The notes beneath the pieces were generated by a model, which was given only the letters and a program-made list of their open reading frames with translations, did no database searches and had not been told where the DNA came from. A program made the translations under genes and the position numbers. From assembly GCA_026936335.1 (NCBI GenBank), contig JAPMXV010000042.1, positions 434,001 to 498,000 of the forward strand: 64,000 nucleotides of DNA, written 5' to 3'. Shown here in pieces: positions 11,424 to 23,118 of the stretch (position 1 is its first letter; every line of letters starts with the position of its first letter). The DNA is from Mantamonas sphyraenae. Its lineage: Eukaryota > CRuMs > Mantamonadidae.

Positions 11424-12236
11424 CTATGCTTCCTCGGCAGACACGTCCGTGACAAACATGTGTCCTGGACTGTGGGTGATCACGGTGCCTGGACAGCACT
11501 TGCCAGCAACAATGCCCGTGACGCCACAGGGCCAGAACACGGCCACGTCACCGTCCTCAAAGTCGACGGCGTCACCGTAGTCTGGGCTGCCGATGTCTTG
11601 GATGCCAATGTGTTCAGGGTCGCCCATGTGGACGGGCTCTCCGTGGTGCTGGCCGTGGCGCTTGGTCACTTCGACGGCGAGGTCAAGCTGGCTGCTTGGC
11701 ACGGGACGCATCGACACGACCAGGCATACGTCGTCAAAGAGTCCTGAAGAGGTGGAAGTGCATCGGATGGAGGTATTGTACATGCTGACGTTGCGTCCTT
11801 GGTCGATGTTGCGCACAGCGATGCCTGCGTCTTGCAAGGCAGCCTCGAAGCTGAAGGAGCAGCCAAGCAGAAAGGTGGCGTGGTTGTCGTAGATGCCTTC
11901 CACACTGGTCACCTCTTGCACAAACTCTCCGTCGCGGAACACACGGTAGCGAGGGAGGTCAGTGGTGACATCTGCGCCCGGGGCAAGGCGTTTTGGTTCG
12001 CGCTCGCCAGCCGGCAGCTGCGCAATGACGGGGCATGCGCTCGCGTTGAGGGAACAAAACTCTGCAAAGTCGTCCTCATACTCGGCAGGCACCATGACCA
12101 TGTTTGCTTGTGCGTTGCCGCTGCACAGGCCGCTGGTGGGAGCGTCCCACTTGCCCGAGCGGATCAAAGCTCGTAGCTCGTTGGCCTCAAGCGAAGCTGC
12201 GTCGAAAGTGCTGGAGATTGTGTCGTCGGAGGACAT
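11424..12236 (-). CDS. DUF1445 / D-glutamate cyclase-family hydro-lyase
   Basis: A single exon of 270 residues. Family hallmarks are visible in order: YRVFRDGEFVQEV, FLLGCSFSFEAALQDAGI, IDQGRNVSMYNTSI, VHMGDPEHIGI, DYGD, VAVFWPCGVT and the C-terminal THSPGHMFVTD. This family includes the bacterial putative hydro-lyases and the D-glutamate cyclase domain of human DGLUCY, which converts D-glutamate to 5-oxoproline. Length matches a stand-alone bacterial-type domain rather than the longer DGLUCY. No clear targeting peptide. The start is the ATG in a conserved reading, 129 bp from the divergent CD36-family start. Confidence 0.85.
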   Translation of the reverse strand: MSSDDTISSTFDAASLEANELRALIRSGKWDAPTSGLCSGNAQANMVMVPAEYEDDFAEFCSLNASACPVIAQLPAGEREPKRLAPGADVTTDLPRYRVFRDGEFVQEVTSVEGIYDNHATFLLGCSFSFEAALQDAGIAVRNIDQGRNVSMYNTSIRCTSTSSGLFDDVCLVVSMRPVPSSQLDLAVEVTKRHGQHHGEPVHMGDPEHIGIQDIGSPDYGDAVDFEDGDVAVFWPCGVTGIVAGKCCPGTVITHSPGHMFVTDVSAEEA

Positions 12237-12365
12237 ACGTGTGTGAGGGAACACACGAGTGGGAACTTCTGCAGGCGTTTCGTTGGATGGTCTGTTGCTG
12301 CGCCGACGCCACCACTCAAAAACACAAACCCCAAAAAAACACAACTTTCCAACTCGCACACCATC

Positions 12366-15300
12366 ATGAACGGCAAGCAGAAGATTGGTGCTGTCGTGGT
12401 TGTGATTGGAATCGGTCTGGTGGTGGCGGGAGTGCTGCTGAACATGTACCAGGCGCAGGTGATTGAAGCCGGGTTCAAGGACGCGGCGGTGATGGACTCA
12501 AAGACACACCCGCAGTACCAACTGTGGGCGGCAGAGGGCACGAGCAACGTCAAGTACTACGTGTGGAACGTGACCAACCACGAGGCGGTGATGGCCGGCG
12601 CACAGGCGCAGGTGGAGCAGGTGGGCCCCTATGTGTACTCCAACACGGGCAAGAAGTTTGACAATGCGTTTGTGGACAACGGAGCCAAGGTGGAGTGGAA
12701 CTCGCACGCTTTGGCATCGTTCAACGCGGTGGCAAGCGGCAGTCTGAGCGAGTCGGATGTGGTGTATACGCTGAGCCCTGCGTATCTGGCAACCCTGGGT
12801 ACGGTGGGCTCGGAGACGAATCTGTTGGTGGCCATGATTGGACCCACCTTCAAGACGCTGATCGGCCAGCTGGAAACGGCGTTCATGCCGGGATTCTACA
12901 TTGGGGCTTCGGCGACGACGCTGAACACGACCATGAACACCTTCGAGTCCAACTTTCTGTACTTTGTGCAGGCTGGTGTGGTGTATGTGCCCTATGTGCC
13001 TGTGCTGGGCGTGACGACCAACGTGACGCTGTTTGAGCAGAACAACGCGACCGAAAGTGTCAAAGCAGACATCTACTTCAACGACGTCAACTACAACAAG
13101 ACTCTGGCGGCAGGCCGCTTCCTGCTGGGCCCCAACAGCCAGACTGTGCCCGCGCTGCGTCCGGGACACATCTCCCTGGACAGCCAAAAGAAGCTGCTCT
13201 TTGGTGTGCCTGCTGCTGGCCTTCCGGGCTGGCTTGCCAAGGCAGGCGGCGCAGGCTTGGCCGAGTTCCTGGCCACGGCCACCCAGAATAAGACACTGGT
13301 CGCTGCGGGTTATGGCGTCACCCAGGGTCAGCTCGATCTGCTCCTGGCCTATGTGCAGACCCATGTGCTCGGGTAAGTGCGTGTGTGTGTGCAAGAAACG
13401 CGTGCGGGAGCCTGCAGCTGAGCGACCGTTTCGGCGTTTGCGCGTTTTTTTTTTGTGTGTTCGTGCTTGTTGGTCAGTGAAAAGACCAGCAGCAACGGCA
13501 GAAGGACTGACACTGAAATTGCCCAATGGTGGTGATCCCACGACCCAACAGACACGCCGAGCCGCTGGTAGGTGGCCCTGGGCCATCGCGAAGCTGCAGC
13601 ACGATGCGTGGCTCGCTCAATGGGCAAACGCGACGTATGTGACAACTGGCCTGGACGGCAACGGAGACTCGGTAGGTTTGGGTGGGGGAGGCACACGTAC
13701 CACAGGAGTGGACAAGCGTGGGAGGGAAAGGGCGGCAGATGGCCAAACGTGCCAGTGGGGCGAAGTAGAAGTGGAAGGAGCCACCGGGGCAAGCGTGTTC
13801 GCCGAGGCAAAACGACGACGACTCACCAACACGAAAAAACACCTACACACGCATGACCACAGCAAGCGGACGGCGTGGAAGTGGGCTACCCGACAGCGTC
13901 TGGCATTCAAAGCCCCGAAGCACTGCTGATGTGGGACGGCCAGTCTCCAGGTGCGCTGAACACGCTGAACGGCTTTGGGCTGTGGTACGGAGCAGCGAAA
14001 GGCGACCCGACGCTGCGCGCAACGGTGGACACACTGTTCCCCAACCTGACTCCGAGCCAGGTTAATGCCATGTATACTTGGGTGATCCGCTGGCGGGAGC
14101 TCGTGATTCCCATTGGCGCACGTGCTGCGTACGGAGCGTCGAACGACCAGGACATGGCGTACGTTCAGTGGGGCTCTGCCGCCCTGCTGGGAGGAAAGTC
14201 CTTCAAGGGATCGCTGCCGCCTCAACAGCAGGCACTGCTGCCAGGCACACCCGAGTTTGGCGCATGGAGTCTGGCAACCAACATGAACGTGACCCTGAAC
14301 CACACGGAAGCACGGGCGCTGCTGAACGGCACACGCGGCCTGTTTGACTCGGTCAATGTGGGCATGTTTCTGGGACTGGCAGCAACGGCCCAGTTTAGCA
14401 CCATTGAGGCACTGTTTGGACTCAACCAGGCGCAGGCCACGGTGTTTGCCGGCTACGTACAGTCGGAGATGCTGAACAAGTTCTCCCGACTGACCGTGCA
14501 GGGCACCATTGCACAAGGATCGGGCCTGGTTGTGCGTCGCACCATCCGCGAGCTGCTGTACGACTTTGAGGACCCGTTGCTCAAGCTTCTGCTGCCAGCG
14601 GCAGCGCAGACAGGCTTTTCGGCCTCGGGCAACCTGACCGAGGCCCAGGCACGCGCAAAGTACAACGTGAGCACTGCATTCACGGGCAAGACAGACATCA
14701 CCAAGGTGCAGATGATCGAAAAGTTCCGTGGCGACGCAACACTTACCAAGGCGTACCCGAGCACGGTGACGCCCGAGGGCCATGTGGGCATTCAGTTTGA
14801 GCCTCTGATCACCACGCCCACGCGTGTGGCTGCGGTGAAGAAGATGTGGCTGAGCCCCGTGCTGCGTCCGCTTCCGCTCAAGTATGCCAAGGAGATGATG
14901 CTGGGCAACCTGAAGCTGTTGAAGCACACCATCGACGCCTCGTTTTGGGCGGACGTCTCCACGGAGCCAGCCAACGCTGCGTATGGCCAGTACGAGGCTG
15001 GGTTGCTCAACGTCACCACCATGCTCCAGGGTGTGCCTGTGTTCTTTTCCCAGGTTGCCATGCACGGCGTGCGCAGCAACGTGTCCGGCGTGGTCTCGGG
15101 CCAGAAGTACGACGCGGCCAAGCACGAGTCGTATGTGGCCCTGGAGCCCATGACTGGCAACGCCTTGTCTGCATCGGTGCGTCTGCAGACGAACGTGCAA
15201 GTCAGGCCCGGGTTGACCAATGAGTTTTACCCCAACGTCCGTCCGGGCATGTACCCGCTGTTTTGGCTGGAGAGCGGCGGTGAGGCCACCCCGGAGATTG

Positions 15301-15494
15301 CAAACTCCCTGGCCACGCTGCTGGCCAACGTTGATCTCATCCTGACCCTCATCCTGTACGGAGGTATTGGTCTCGGCGCGCTGCTGGTCATCATCGGCGC
15401 GGTGGTCATCTTTAAGAACCAGAGCGAGGGTCACGACACGTCCAAGGTCTATGTGGAGGGTGCAGAGACGGCCACGCTGAACAAGGAAACCTAA
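12366..15494 (+). CDS. CD36/LIMP-2-family membrane protein with doubled ectodomain
   Basis: Exon 1 12366-13372 (donor GTAAGTGC), tentative exons 13478-13531 and 13572-13671, last exon 13863-15494; about 930 residues, twice human CD36. N-terminal membrane helix (IGAVVVVIGIGLVVAGVLL), then the CD36-like YYVWNVTNHEAV...QVGPYVY and a C-terminal ESYVALEPMTGNALSASVRLQTNV, YPLFWLESGG, ending in a second membrane helix (LILTLILYGGIGLGALLVII). Many NxT/S sites in the loop. The extra central region carries repeated QW motifs (LAQWANATYV, YVQWGSAALLGG). Family members bind lipids or lipoproteins at the cell surface or lysosome. The two small middle exons are bridged by phase only. Confidence 0.8.
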
Positions 15495-15551
15495 GGTGGC
15501 AAAGGTAGCGGTGGCAACCAACGAAAACAAAACACTCTGTCCAAGTAGCAA

Positions 15552-16683
15552 ATGGTGTTGACGCGGGAGGTCTGGGCGGACAACCTGGAGGAAGAGATGG
15601 TGTTGATCCGGGATGTGGTGACCAAGTTTCCGTATATTGCAATGGTAGGCGTGTGCGGAGGGTGGAACTTCATTCCTGAGCGGCATTTGGCCACGCAGGG
15701 GGCGAGGTCTCCCATACACACACTGACACACGACACAGCACACCAAATTCCCTGGGGCGGTGGCGAGGCCGATGGGCAACTTTAAGAGCACAAACGACTA
15801 CCACTTCCAGATGTTACGGTGCAACGTGGACTTGCTGAAGATCGTGCAGCTGGGCCTGAGCTTCAGCGACGCCGACGGGAATCTGCCCTCGCTGGGCGGC
15901 GAAGCCGTGGTCTGGCAGTTCAACTTTCACTTCAACCTGAAGTAAGTGAGGATGAGAAGGGCGGATGTGTGGTTGTGTGGCGCAGAAGTCCGGGCACCAA
16001 GGGCACAGGGCCGCAGCAAAGGCGTCGGGGCCCAGAGGGTCTCTTTGGCGCGGTTGGAAAGGTGGCCCACCAGCGAGCTGCTGACACACAGAGGGACACG
16101 TGGCACGCATGCCATGCTCTCGTGGCGTAACCGTTGTGCGTGTATGTGTTGGGCCAACGACAGCGAGGATCTGTTTGCGATGGAGTCGATCGAACAGCTG
16201 CAGCAGAGTGGTTTGGACTTTGACAAACTGGCCTCGCACGGAATCGCGCCGATGGACTTTGCGGAGGTGATGATGACGTCGGGTATGGTGCTGGACGACT
16301 CTGTCAAGTGGATTTCGTTCCACAGTGGCTACGACTTTGGCTACCTGATCAAAATGCTGAGCTGGAAACGGCTGCCGCGGAACGAGAGCGACTTTTACAA
16401 ACTGATCCGCGTGTACTTTCCCTGTGTATATGACATCAAGTTCCTGCTGAAGAGCTGCAAGGGCCTGAAGCAGGGCAGCCTGCAAGAGCTGGCCGACGAG
16501 CTGGGCGTACAGCGCCTGGGCGGGTCGCAACACCAAGCAGGCAGCGACAGCCTGATCACCTCGAGTGCCTTCTTTGCCATGAAGCAGGTGTACTTTGACA
16601 ACGACATCGACGACAGCAAGTATTTGGGCATTCTGTACGGACTGGGAGCACCCGAAGGCGACCAGCAAGCCATCTTCTCGTAG
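15552..16683 (+). CDS. CAF1/CNOT7-type deadenylase homologue lacking two catalytic acids
   Basis: Exons 15552-15644, 15739-15941 and 16164-16683, 271 residues (human CNOT7 is 285). Alignment from memory is collinear: [77 protein letters not shown] and [10 protein letters not shown]. This is the CCR4-NOT poly(A) exonuclease subunit. In active enzymes the motif MDTEFPG supplies the first two acids of the DEDD site. Here exon 1 ends with M and exon 2 begins HTKFPG, so Asp is His and Glu is Lys, while the later Asp of YDxK and of GSDS remain. An alternative acceptor restoring DTE was not found. Probably a scaffold-only subunit. Confidence 0.9.
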
Positions 16684-16731
16684 GGGGAAGAGCGGAACGC
16701 GCACGTCAAACCAAAAAACCACACGCACTTC

Positions 16732-16755
16732 CACACACACACACACACACACACA
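16732..16755 (+). repeat. (CA)n tract in the RAD6 leader
   Basis: A run of CA units ends four bases before ATG 16759 of the RAD6 homologue, in the 75-bp gap after the CAF1 stop. Confidence 0.9.
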
Positions 16756-16758
16756 AAC

Positions 16759-17854
16759 ATGGTACGTCGTCTTGAGAGAGGTTCCCTCTAGTGAGGGGTT
16801 GCACACACGCGCACGTTGGCGGTATTCTGACGCGGATTGGACGTACGCAGAGCACACCTGCACGCCGTCGTTTGATGCGAGACTTCAAGTCGCTGCAACG
16901 CGACCCGCCTTCGGGCATCTCGGGAGCACCGATGGAGGACAACATCATGAAGTGGAACGCAGTGATCTTTGGGTAGGTGATGAGGAAGCGAGGAGGGCAC
17001 GACGGCGACGTGGGGAAAGGAAGAGGTCCGGGGGACTTCTCGGGAAACGGGCGAGGCGGAATTGCACCACGGCGGAAGAAGGGCACTGACTCTCGAGAGG
17101 GGCGATGGGAACGAACAAAACACACGCACCACACGATGAACACTCAGGCCGGACGACACGCCGTGGGAAGGAGGCACGTTCAAGCTGAACATGGACTTTT
17201 CCGAGGACTATCCGAACAAGCCGCCCAAGGTGATGTTTGTGTCGAAGATCTTCCACCCGAATGGTACGTGAGGGAGAGGCGGACGCAAGCATGTGGGGAG
17301 GGACGAGACGGTGTGAAGAACATGTGTGCATGCATGGAAAGAGTGTGGAGAGGTTGGGGGCAGCGAGACAACGGACGTGTGGGTGGAAAGGGCAGTGTGC
17401 GGTCAGGGAGGGCTCGTGGCGAAACGGAAAAAGCGCGCAGCTGACACCCGGGCACACAGTGTACAACGACGGAAGCATCTGCTTGGATATCCTGCAGAAC
17501 CAGTGGAGCCCGATCTATGACATTGCAGCGATCCTGACGTCGATCCAGTCGCTGTTGTGCGACCCCAACCCGAACTCGCCGGCCAACTCTGAGGCTGCGC
17601 GGCTGTACAAGGAGAACAAGCGGGAATACAACCGAAAGGTGAAGGAGTATGTGGAAAAGAGCTGGGAGGGGTCGATCTTTGACGAAGAGGACGACGAGGA
17701 CGAAGAGGAGGAGGAGGAGGAGAGCGAAGTGGAGCAGAAAGAGGTGCTGGTGGAGTCGATCAACGAACAGCCCAACACAGAGGAGAGCACAGCGTCGTCA
17801 AGCAGCGAGGCGGAGAGCAACGCCGAAGAGAGCAGCAGCAGCAGCAACGCCTGA
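16759..17854 (+). CDS. UBE2A: Ubiquitin-conjugating enzyme E2, RAD6/UBE2A, with acidic tail
   Basis: Four exons: the ATG alone (16759-16761, donor GTACGT), 16851-16972, 17148-17263 and 17460-17854; 211 residues. The UBC fold is nearly identical to RAD6: [47 protein letters not shown] with catalytic Cys88 at the same number as human UBE2A, and [15 protein letters not shown]. It ubiquitinates histone H2B and PCNA with Bre1/Rad18-type E3 partners. A C-terminal extension of about 60 residues is strongly acidic and Ser-rich, like the yeast Rad6 tail and unlike the short animal UBE2A. Introns carry clear CAG acceptors. Confidence 0.95.
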
Positions 17855-17941
17855 GTGTGACGAGCGAGCGGCCGCAAAAAACCAGTTCCACAACAAACGA
17901 AACCAAAGCTTCCAGCTGTCAAACACACCATCCATTTGCAT

Positions 17942-18570
17942 TCAGTTGTCCTCGACAGGCACTTCCTCGGCATCCTCTGCATCGGCAGGCGGGCTGGGCG
18001 GGGCCTCGTCCTCGGCAGCTTCGGCAGCGTCGTCGCTTTCGACAAAGGCTTCGGAAAAGTCCAGGACACAGATGTCTGCGACCGCATCTCCATCGAGCTG
18101 GCCACCAACCATGATGATCTGGTCGCCAATGGTGACCGAGTCGTGGCCGTGGCGAGCAGCGGGCCAGTTGCCGCTGATGCGCGTCACGTACCATTTACCG
18201 GCGTCCAGCTCGAGGAAGGTGACGTCCAGCTCGTCGCCCCAGCGGTTCTGGCCACCGATGGACACAATGTGCGTGTCGCCGACCAGAGTAGAAGTGTGGG
18301 CGGCGCGTGCGTGTGCGTTTTGCTGGCCCTTGAGCGACACGGGGCCAGACCACATCTGCTGCTCCAGGTCAAACACAAACAGATCCTCCACAAACTCGTC
18401 CATGAAGAGCATCATGTGACGCTTGCCACCGTACACGTGCAGCTTGTTGTCGTGCTGTGGTGAGCAGAGGGATGTGGGGGGGGTGTGAGTGCGTCTGATC
18501 GGTTCCATAAAAAAGTGCTCCCTGCCGTGCATCCATGGCCCCACATTCTCTTCCTAAACCCCCCTCCCCT

Positions 18571-18615
<45 letters not shown>

Positions 18616-19994
18616 AAAACGTACGACAACCGCGGTGTGATGGTACAACCCCTCGGGCTTGATGGAGCCGTTCACCTCGATGGTCTCCCAGGCGTTGGTG
18701 GACAGGTTGAGAGCAACGATGTCGTTGAGATAGCTGTCTGCTCCAGCACCGCCGAAGAAGTAGATCTTGTCGCCGACCAGGTTGGCGGTGTGGCCGTAGC
18801 GAGGTGCCGGTGCCTCACCCTCAATCTCGGGCTTGGTCCAGTTCAGGCCGTCCAGCACGTACACATCGTTGGTGGCTTTCTTGTTGCTGACACCACCAAA
18901 CACGTAGATCTTGCCGTCGTACGCGGTGGCGGTGTGCGAGAAGCACGGAGGAGGCACGTCGCCAGAGACCTCCTGGCGGGTCCAGCGATAGTTGTCCTCT
19001 GTTGGTGGTGTGTGACGACCCAAGACGCAACCGTGCACGTGGTGTGTCAGTGTCGGCAAAACGGAACACCCAAAAAGTAAAGCCAGTGAGCAAGTGCTGC
19101 TGCGCCGTCGCAGAAAATTCGCGGGGGCAGCAGCCTGGCGACGTGAAAACCCTCTCTTACCTGGCTCCAGGGTGTACAGCTGGTTGGACGGGTTCTCGCC
19201 TTCGGCCAGGCCTCCAAACACGTAAATGGTGGAGCCAACCAGGGTGGCGGTGTGGTTGTAGCGGCCCTTGGGCACCTCGCCGACGTTGTTGGGCACATCC
19301 AGCCACTTGACCTTGGCCGGCGTCTCTGGCACAGGCTCGGCGTCACCCTCGGCGGCCTCGTCCTTTACGGGAGCATCGAGCACCTCTTGGGCGTCACCCT
19401 CTGGTTCGGGCACCACCTCAGGCGCTGCAGACGAGCTGCCAAACAACCACGACGTCATATCGGTCGATTCTGCGTGCAGGAGGCGCCGATTTGAGAAAAA
19501 GGTGTCAGGGACCCTCTCGCAAACGGACGCACCTGCTGGCTGCCATGCCCCACACGACCATATGGCGGCCATGTCACATGCAGGTGATCGGGCGGTATCA
19601 CACACACGTACCTTCGCCATTCATCTCGCGCAGCAGGTTCTTGACGTCTGTGCCAGGTAAGGTGGAAAGCGGGGGAGACCCTGAGTCAGTGTTTCTGCTG
19701 GGGCTGTGGGTAGGTCAAGGGAGCGGGAATACAGGATGCAGACCAAGAAAAGCGACATCCACAGTAGAAGGTTGGGCGGGAATGGGTACGGGATGGCGCA
19801 CACGCACCTTGGAGCTGGTACTCTGCACCGGGGGTCAGGGCCTGGTCGGTGCGACCAAGGTCGTCGACCGGGATGACCACCTGTTCGGCGTCGACGAGCA
19901 CAGCCGTGTCACCAAACGTCGGTCGCAACGACAGCTTCTGGTTGCTGTCCAGGTAGACCTTGAAACCACCGACTCTGACAATGTCGTTCGACAT
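17942..19994 (-). CDS. Kelch-repeat beta-propeller protein (5 exons)
   Basis: Exons 19994-19808, 19647-19612 (a 36-nt microexon), 19469-19161, 18998-18625 and 18454-17942; 472 residues, all phases consistent. Kelch units are visible as [64 protein letters not shown], and [19 protein letters not shown] short N-terminal domain ([19 protein letters not shown]) and an acidic linker precede the propeller; the C-terminus is acidic. No BTB, F-box or other partner domain is seen, so the role is unassigned. Intron 4 contains a (GA)n/(TC)n microsatellite. The start lies 107 bp from the divergent MutS start. Confidence 0.85.
18574..18611 (+). repeat. (TC)n microsatellite inside kelch intron 4
   Basis: About 19 uninterrupted TC units on the plus strand (GA on the transcribed strand) in the intron between 18625 and 18454. 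Confidence 0.95.
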
Positions 19995-20101
19995 GGGGGA
20001 TTGCGTGCCTGCTCCGGCGCTTCCAAACAATGCGCGCACAGGTGGTGGTCAGCACAGGGAAACAGACTGTGGCTGCAGGGCGGCTTCTCTTGGCGGGGTC
20101 A

Positions 20102-22964
20102 ATGCGCCATGTAAGCCACACGCGACGCACGCTGTCATCGCTTGCAGGGCGGCACCCCCCGCTAGCCCGTGCAAGTGTCCTTTGCACCGCCACACCGCAG
20201 TTGGACACCCGAGGAAGCGCCGGGTTCGTTCATGCGACCAGTCTACACAGTGACCATGCTGTTTACATGCGTGGGGTGGTGCAACGGCGCATGGCGAGCT
20301 CGCGTGCGTCAAGCAGCACTGCGGATGCAGAGACGCAGAGTGTCAAGGAGCGATTGCGACGCAGCACACCCATGATGCAGCAGTACATGGAGATGAAGGA
20401 GGAGCACCCGGAATACCTGCTTCTGTTTCGCATGGGCGACTTTTACGAGATGTTCTTTGAGGATGCTGTGCAGGCGGCGTCGATTCTGGACATCACCCTC
20501 ACCAAGCGAGGCAAACATCTGGACGAAGACATCCCCATGTGTGGACTCCCACACCATGCCATTGACACGTACTTGGAACGGCTAATCAAGTCCGGTGTGC
20601 GCGTGGCCATCTGTGAGCAGGTGGAGACGGCGGAGCAAGCTCGCGCTCGTGTGGGTCAAGGCAAACGTCAGCAGTTGGTGCGAAGGGAAATCACACGGCT
20701 GTAAGTGAAGTGGAGCGTAAAGGGGGGGGATACATGCAACACGGTCGCAGAACTGACACACCGAGGCCCACAGGGTGACGCCGGGCACTCTGAGCGAAGA
20801 CAAGTTTCTGAATCCGCGGCAGCACAACTTCCTGGCGGCCATTGCGCGTCACCCAGACGGAGGCAAGGACAAACGCAGTTTGGATGCAGAAGAGAGCCGG
20901 TTTGGACTGGCGTGGCTGGATCTGTCGACGGGAGAGTTCCAGTGCAGCAGCTGCACACGCAACGAACTGAGCATGCACCTGGCCAGGATTGCACCACGGG
21001 AAGTCCTGCTGGCCGAGGACTTGGATATGAGTGCTGCGTTCCGTCAGCAGCTTTTGGGCGGCCTGACACTGACCATGCGTCCAGCACGGAGCTTTGACGT
21101 GACGTCTGTTCAGCCGCTGCTGGACGAGCATGTGGCGACCGAGGAGGAGGACATGGATCCTTCCAGAATGGAAGCCATGATGGAGGATGGAGGTGTTCAA
21201 AGCGCCGTGGGCGCCGTGTTGGACTATGTGGTGGAAACACAGCGCGGAAACATGCCCACCCTGAAGCGTCCGCAGTCGTTCGTGGCGGGCCGAGTGATGA
21301 CCATCGACAAGAGCACACGCAAGTCGTTGGAACTGCATGTGTCCATGAGCGGCGACGTCAAGGGCTCTCTGCTCAAATGCATCGACCGGACGGTGAGCGG
21401 GCCTGGCGCTCGACTGTTGGCAGCGCGACTCAACTCGCCCATGACGGGGGTCAAGGATATCCAAGAGGCCCTGGATGGCGTTGAGTACTTTGTGACACAC
21501 GAACGTGTGCGTGCGCAAGTGCGTACACTGCTACGCAAAAGCTTCGACATGCAAAGGTGTCTGCAACGACTGTCGCTGAACCGCGGTGGGCCTCGTGACT
21601 TGGCGTCCATTGGAGCCACACTGGCCATGGTGAGTGACCTTGAACGTGTGCTTCTGCGTGACGAAAGCATCCGGGAGCTTCCGGCGCCGGTGGTGTTTGA
21701 GTGGGTTGAATGGCTTGGATCACACGAGGAGCTTCTGGACGAGTTGACGCGTGCATTGCAGACGGATCCACCCATCAGTGCAGCACAGGGCGGCTTCGTA
21801 CGGGCAGAGTATAACGAGAAGATGGCGGAGTTGGTGCATGTGCGTGACCACGGCCAGGAGATGATTCGCGACCTGCAAGCACGGTACCGCGAGATGACAC
21901 AGGTGCCCACGCTGAAGATCAAACACAATAGACTGCTGGGGCACTTTGTGGAGGTGACGGGCAGGCATCAGGAGGCGCTGATGCGGGAACCGTTCATCCA
22001 CTGCCAGAGCCTGGTCAACAGCGTGCGCTTCAAGACACAGGAGCTGATTGAGGTGGAGCTGAAAAAGAACTCGGCAGCACAAAACGTGCTGGACATGGAG
22101 TTGGAGGTGTTTCGGGAATTGAGGGGCCTGGCGATGCACTTTGGCAACGACATCCGGCGTGCGGCGCATTCACTGTCTGCCATCGACGTGGCTTCGGCTC
22201 TGGGGGAACTGGCCACGACACATGGGTACTGTCGCCCCGTGGTGGACGACTCGCGCACGTTTGAGGTGCGTGGAGGGCGGCATCCAATTGTGGAAATGTC
22301 GCAACAGGCGCAGGGCGGGATCGAGTTTGTTGGCAACGACTGCTCACTGGGCGATGGGAACAGTGGACAAAAGCAATGTTGGGTGATCACAGGACCCAAC
22401 ATGGGAGGGAAGAGCACGTTTCTGCGTCAGAACGTGGTGATTGCCATCCTGGCACAGATCGGTAGCTACGTGCCAGCACGCAGCGCACACGTGGGCGTGG
22501 CAGACCGAGTGTTTAGTCGGGTGGGTGCAGCTGACGACCTCGCGCACGACCGGAGCACATTCATGGTGGAGATGCAAGAGACGGCAAGCATTGTGAACGA
22601 GGCGACGTCGCGTTCCTTGGTGATCATGGACGAGATTGGGCGTGGCACATCGAGTGCAGACGGAAGTGCCATCGCACAGGCGGTGCTGGAGCATCTCCAC
22701 GACGAGATTGGGTGCAGGACGTTGTTTGCCACTCACTACCACGAGTTGGGCGAGACCAGCCGGGCTCTGGCCCATTGTGCGCAAAAGACCATGGCCGTGC
22801 AACAAAGTGGCGAGGGTTCGGACGACCTCGTGTTTGCCTATCGTATCGTGGATGGCGTGGCAAGCCACTCGTACGGGCTCGAGGTAGCGCGTGTGGCAGG
22901 CCTGCCCAGGGGAATCATCGACCGTGCACGAGCCATTCAAGCGGAGAGTGGATTCAACGATTAA
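20102..22964 (+). CDS. MSH1: Bacterial-type MutS, probable mitochondrial mismatch repair protein
   Basis: Exons 20102-20700 (donor GTAAGTG) and 20774-22964; 929 residues. The N-terminal mismatch-binding motif [11 protein letters not shown] (about residue 114) has the Phe-x-Glu needed to intercalate DNA, found in MutS and MSH6/MSH1. The ATPase has Walker [10 protein letters not shown] (about residue 740), [18 protein letters not shown], Walker [10 protein letters not shown] and [10 protein letters not shown]. Architecture matches MutS1 of bacteria and yeast MSH1 rather than plant MSH1, which ends in a GIY-YIG domain. The N-terminus ([22 protein letters not shown]) is Arg/Ser-rich and nearly free of acids, as in mitochondrial presequences. 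Start chosen as the first in-frame ATG; one near 20282 is an alternative. Confidence 0.92.
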
Positions 22965-23118
22965 AAATAGGCGTGTCGGAAGTTCGCCAATGCCATCGCA
23001 TTGTGTAGCGAGTGGGTGTGTTGACGATGGTGATGTTGCATCGACGTGGAGACCAGGAGACCAGGCCACGGCGCTTCACGAACCAAGTTTTTCCGTTCTC
23101 GTGGAACCAGTGTGATCA

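Noticed and set aside
13617-15791. 724-codon minus-strand ORF across the CD36-family gene
   Set aside because: It mirrors the codon bias of the plus-strand gene, whose product has clear family motifs and membrane helices. The antisense product is His/Arg/Gln-rich without structure.
18574-18611. TC repeat considered as a promoter or tandem regulatory array
   Set aside because: It lies inside an intron bounded by good splice sites in a gene with consistent phase; treated as a microsatellite.
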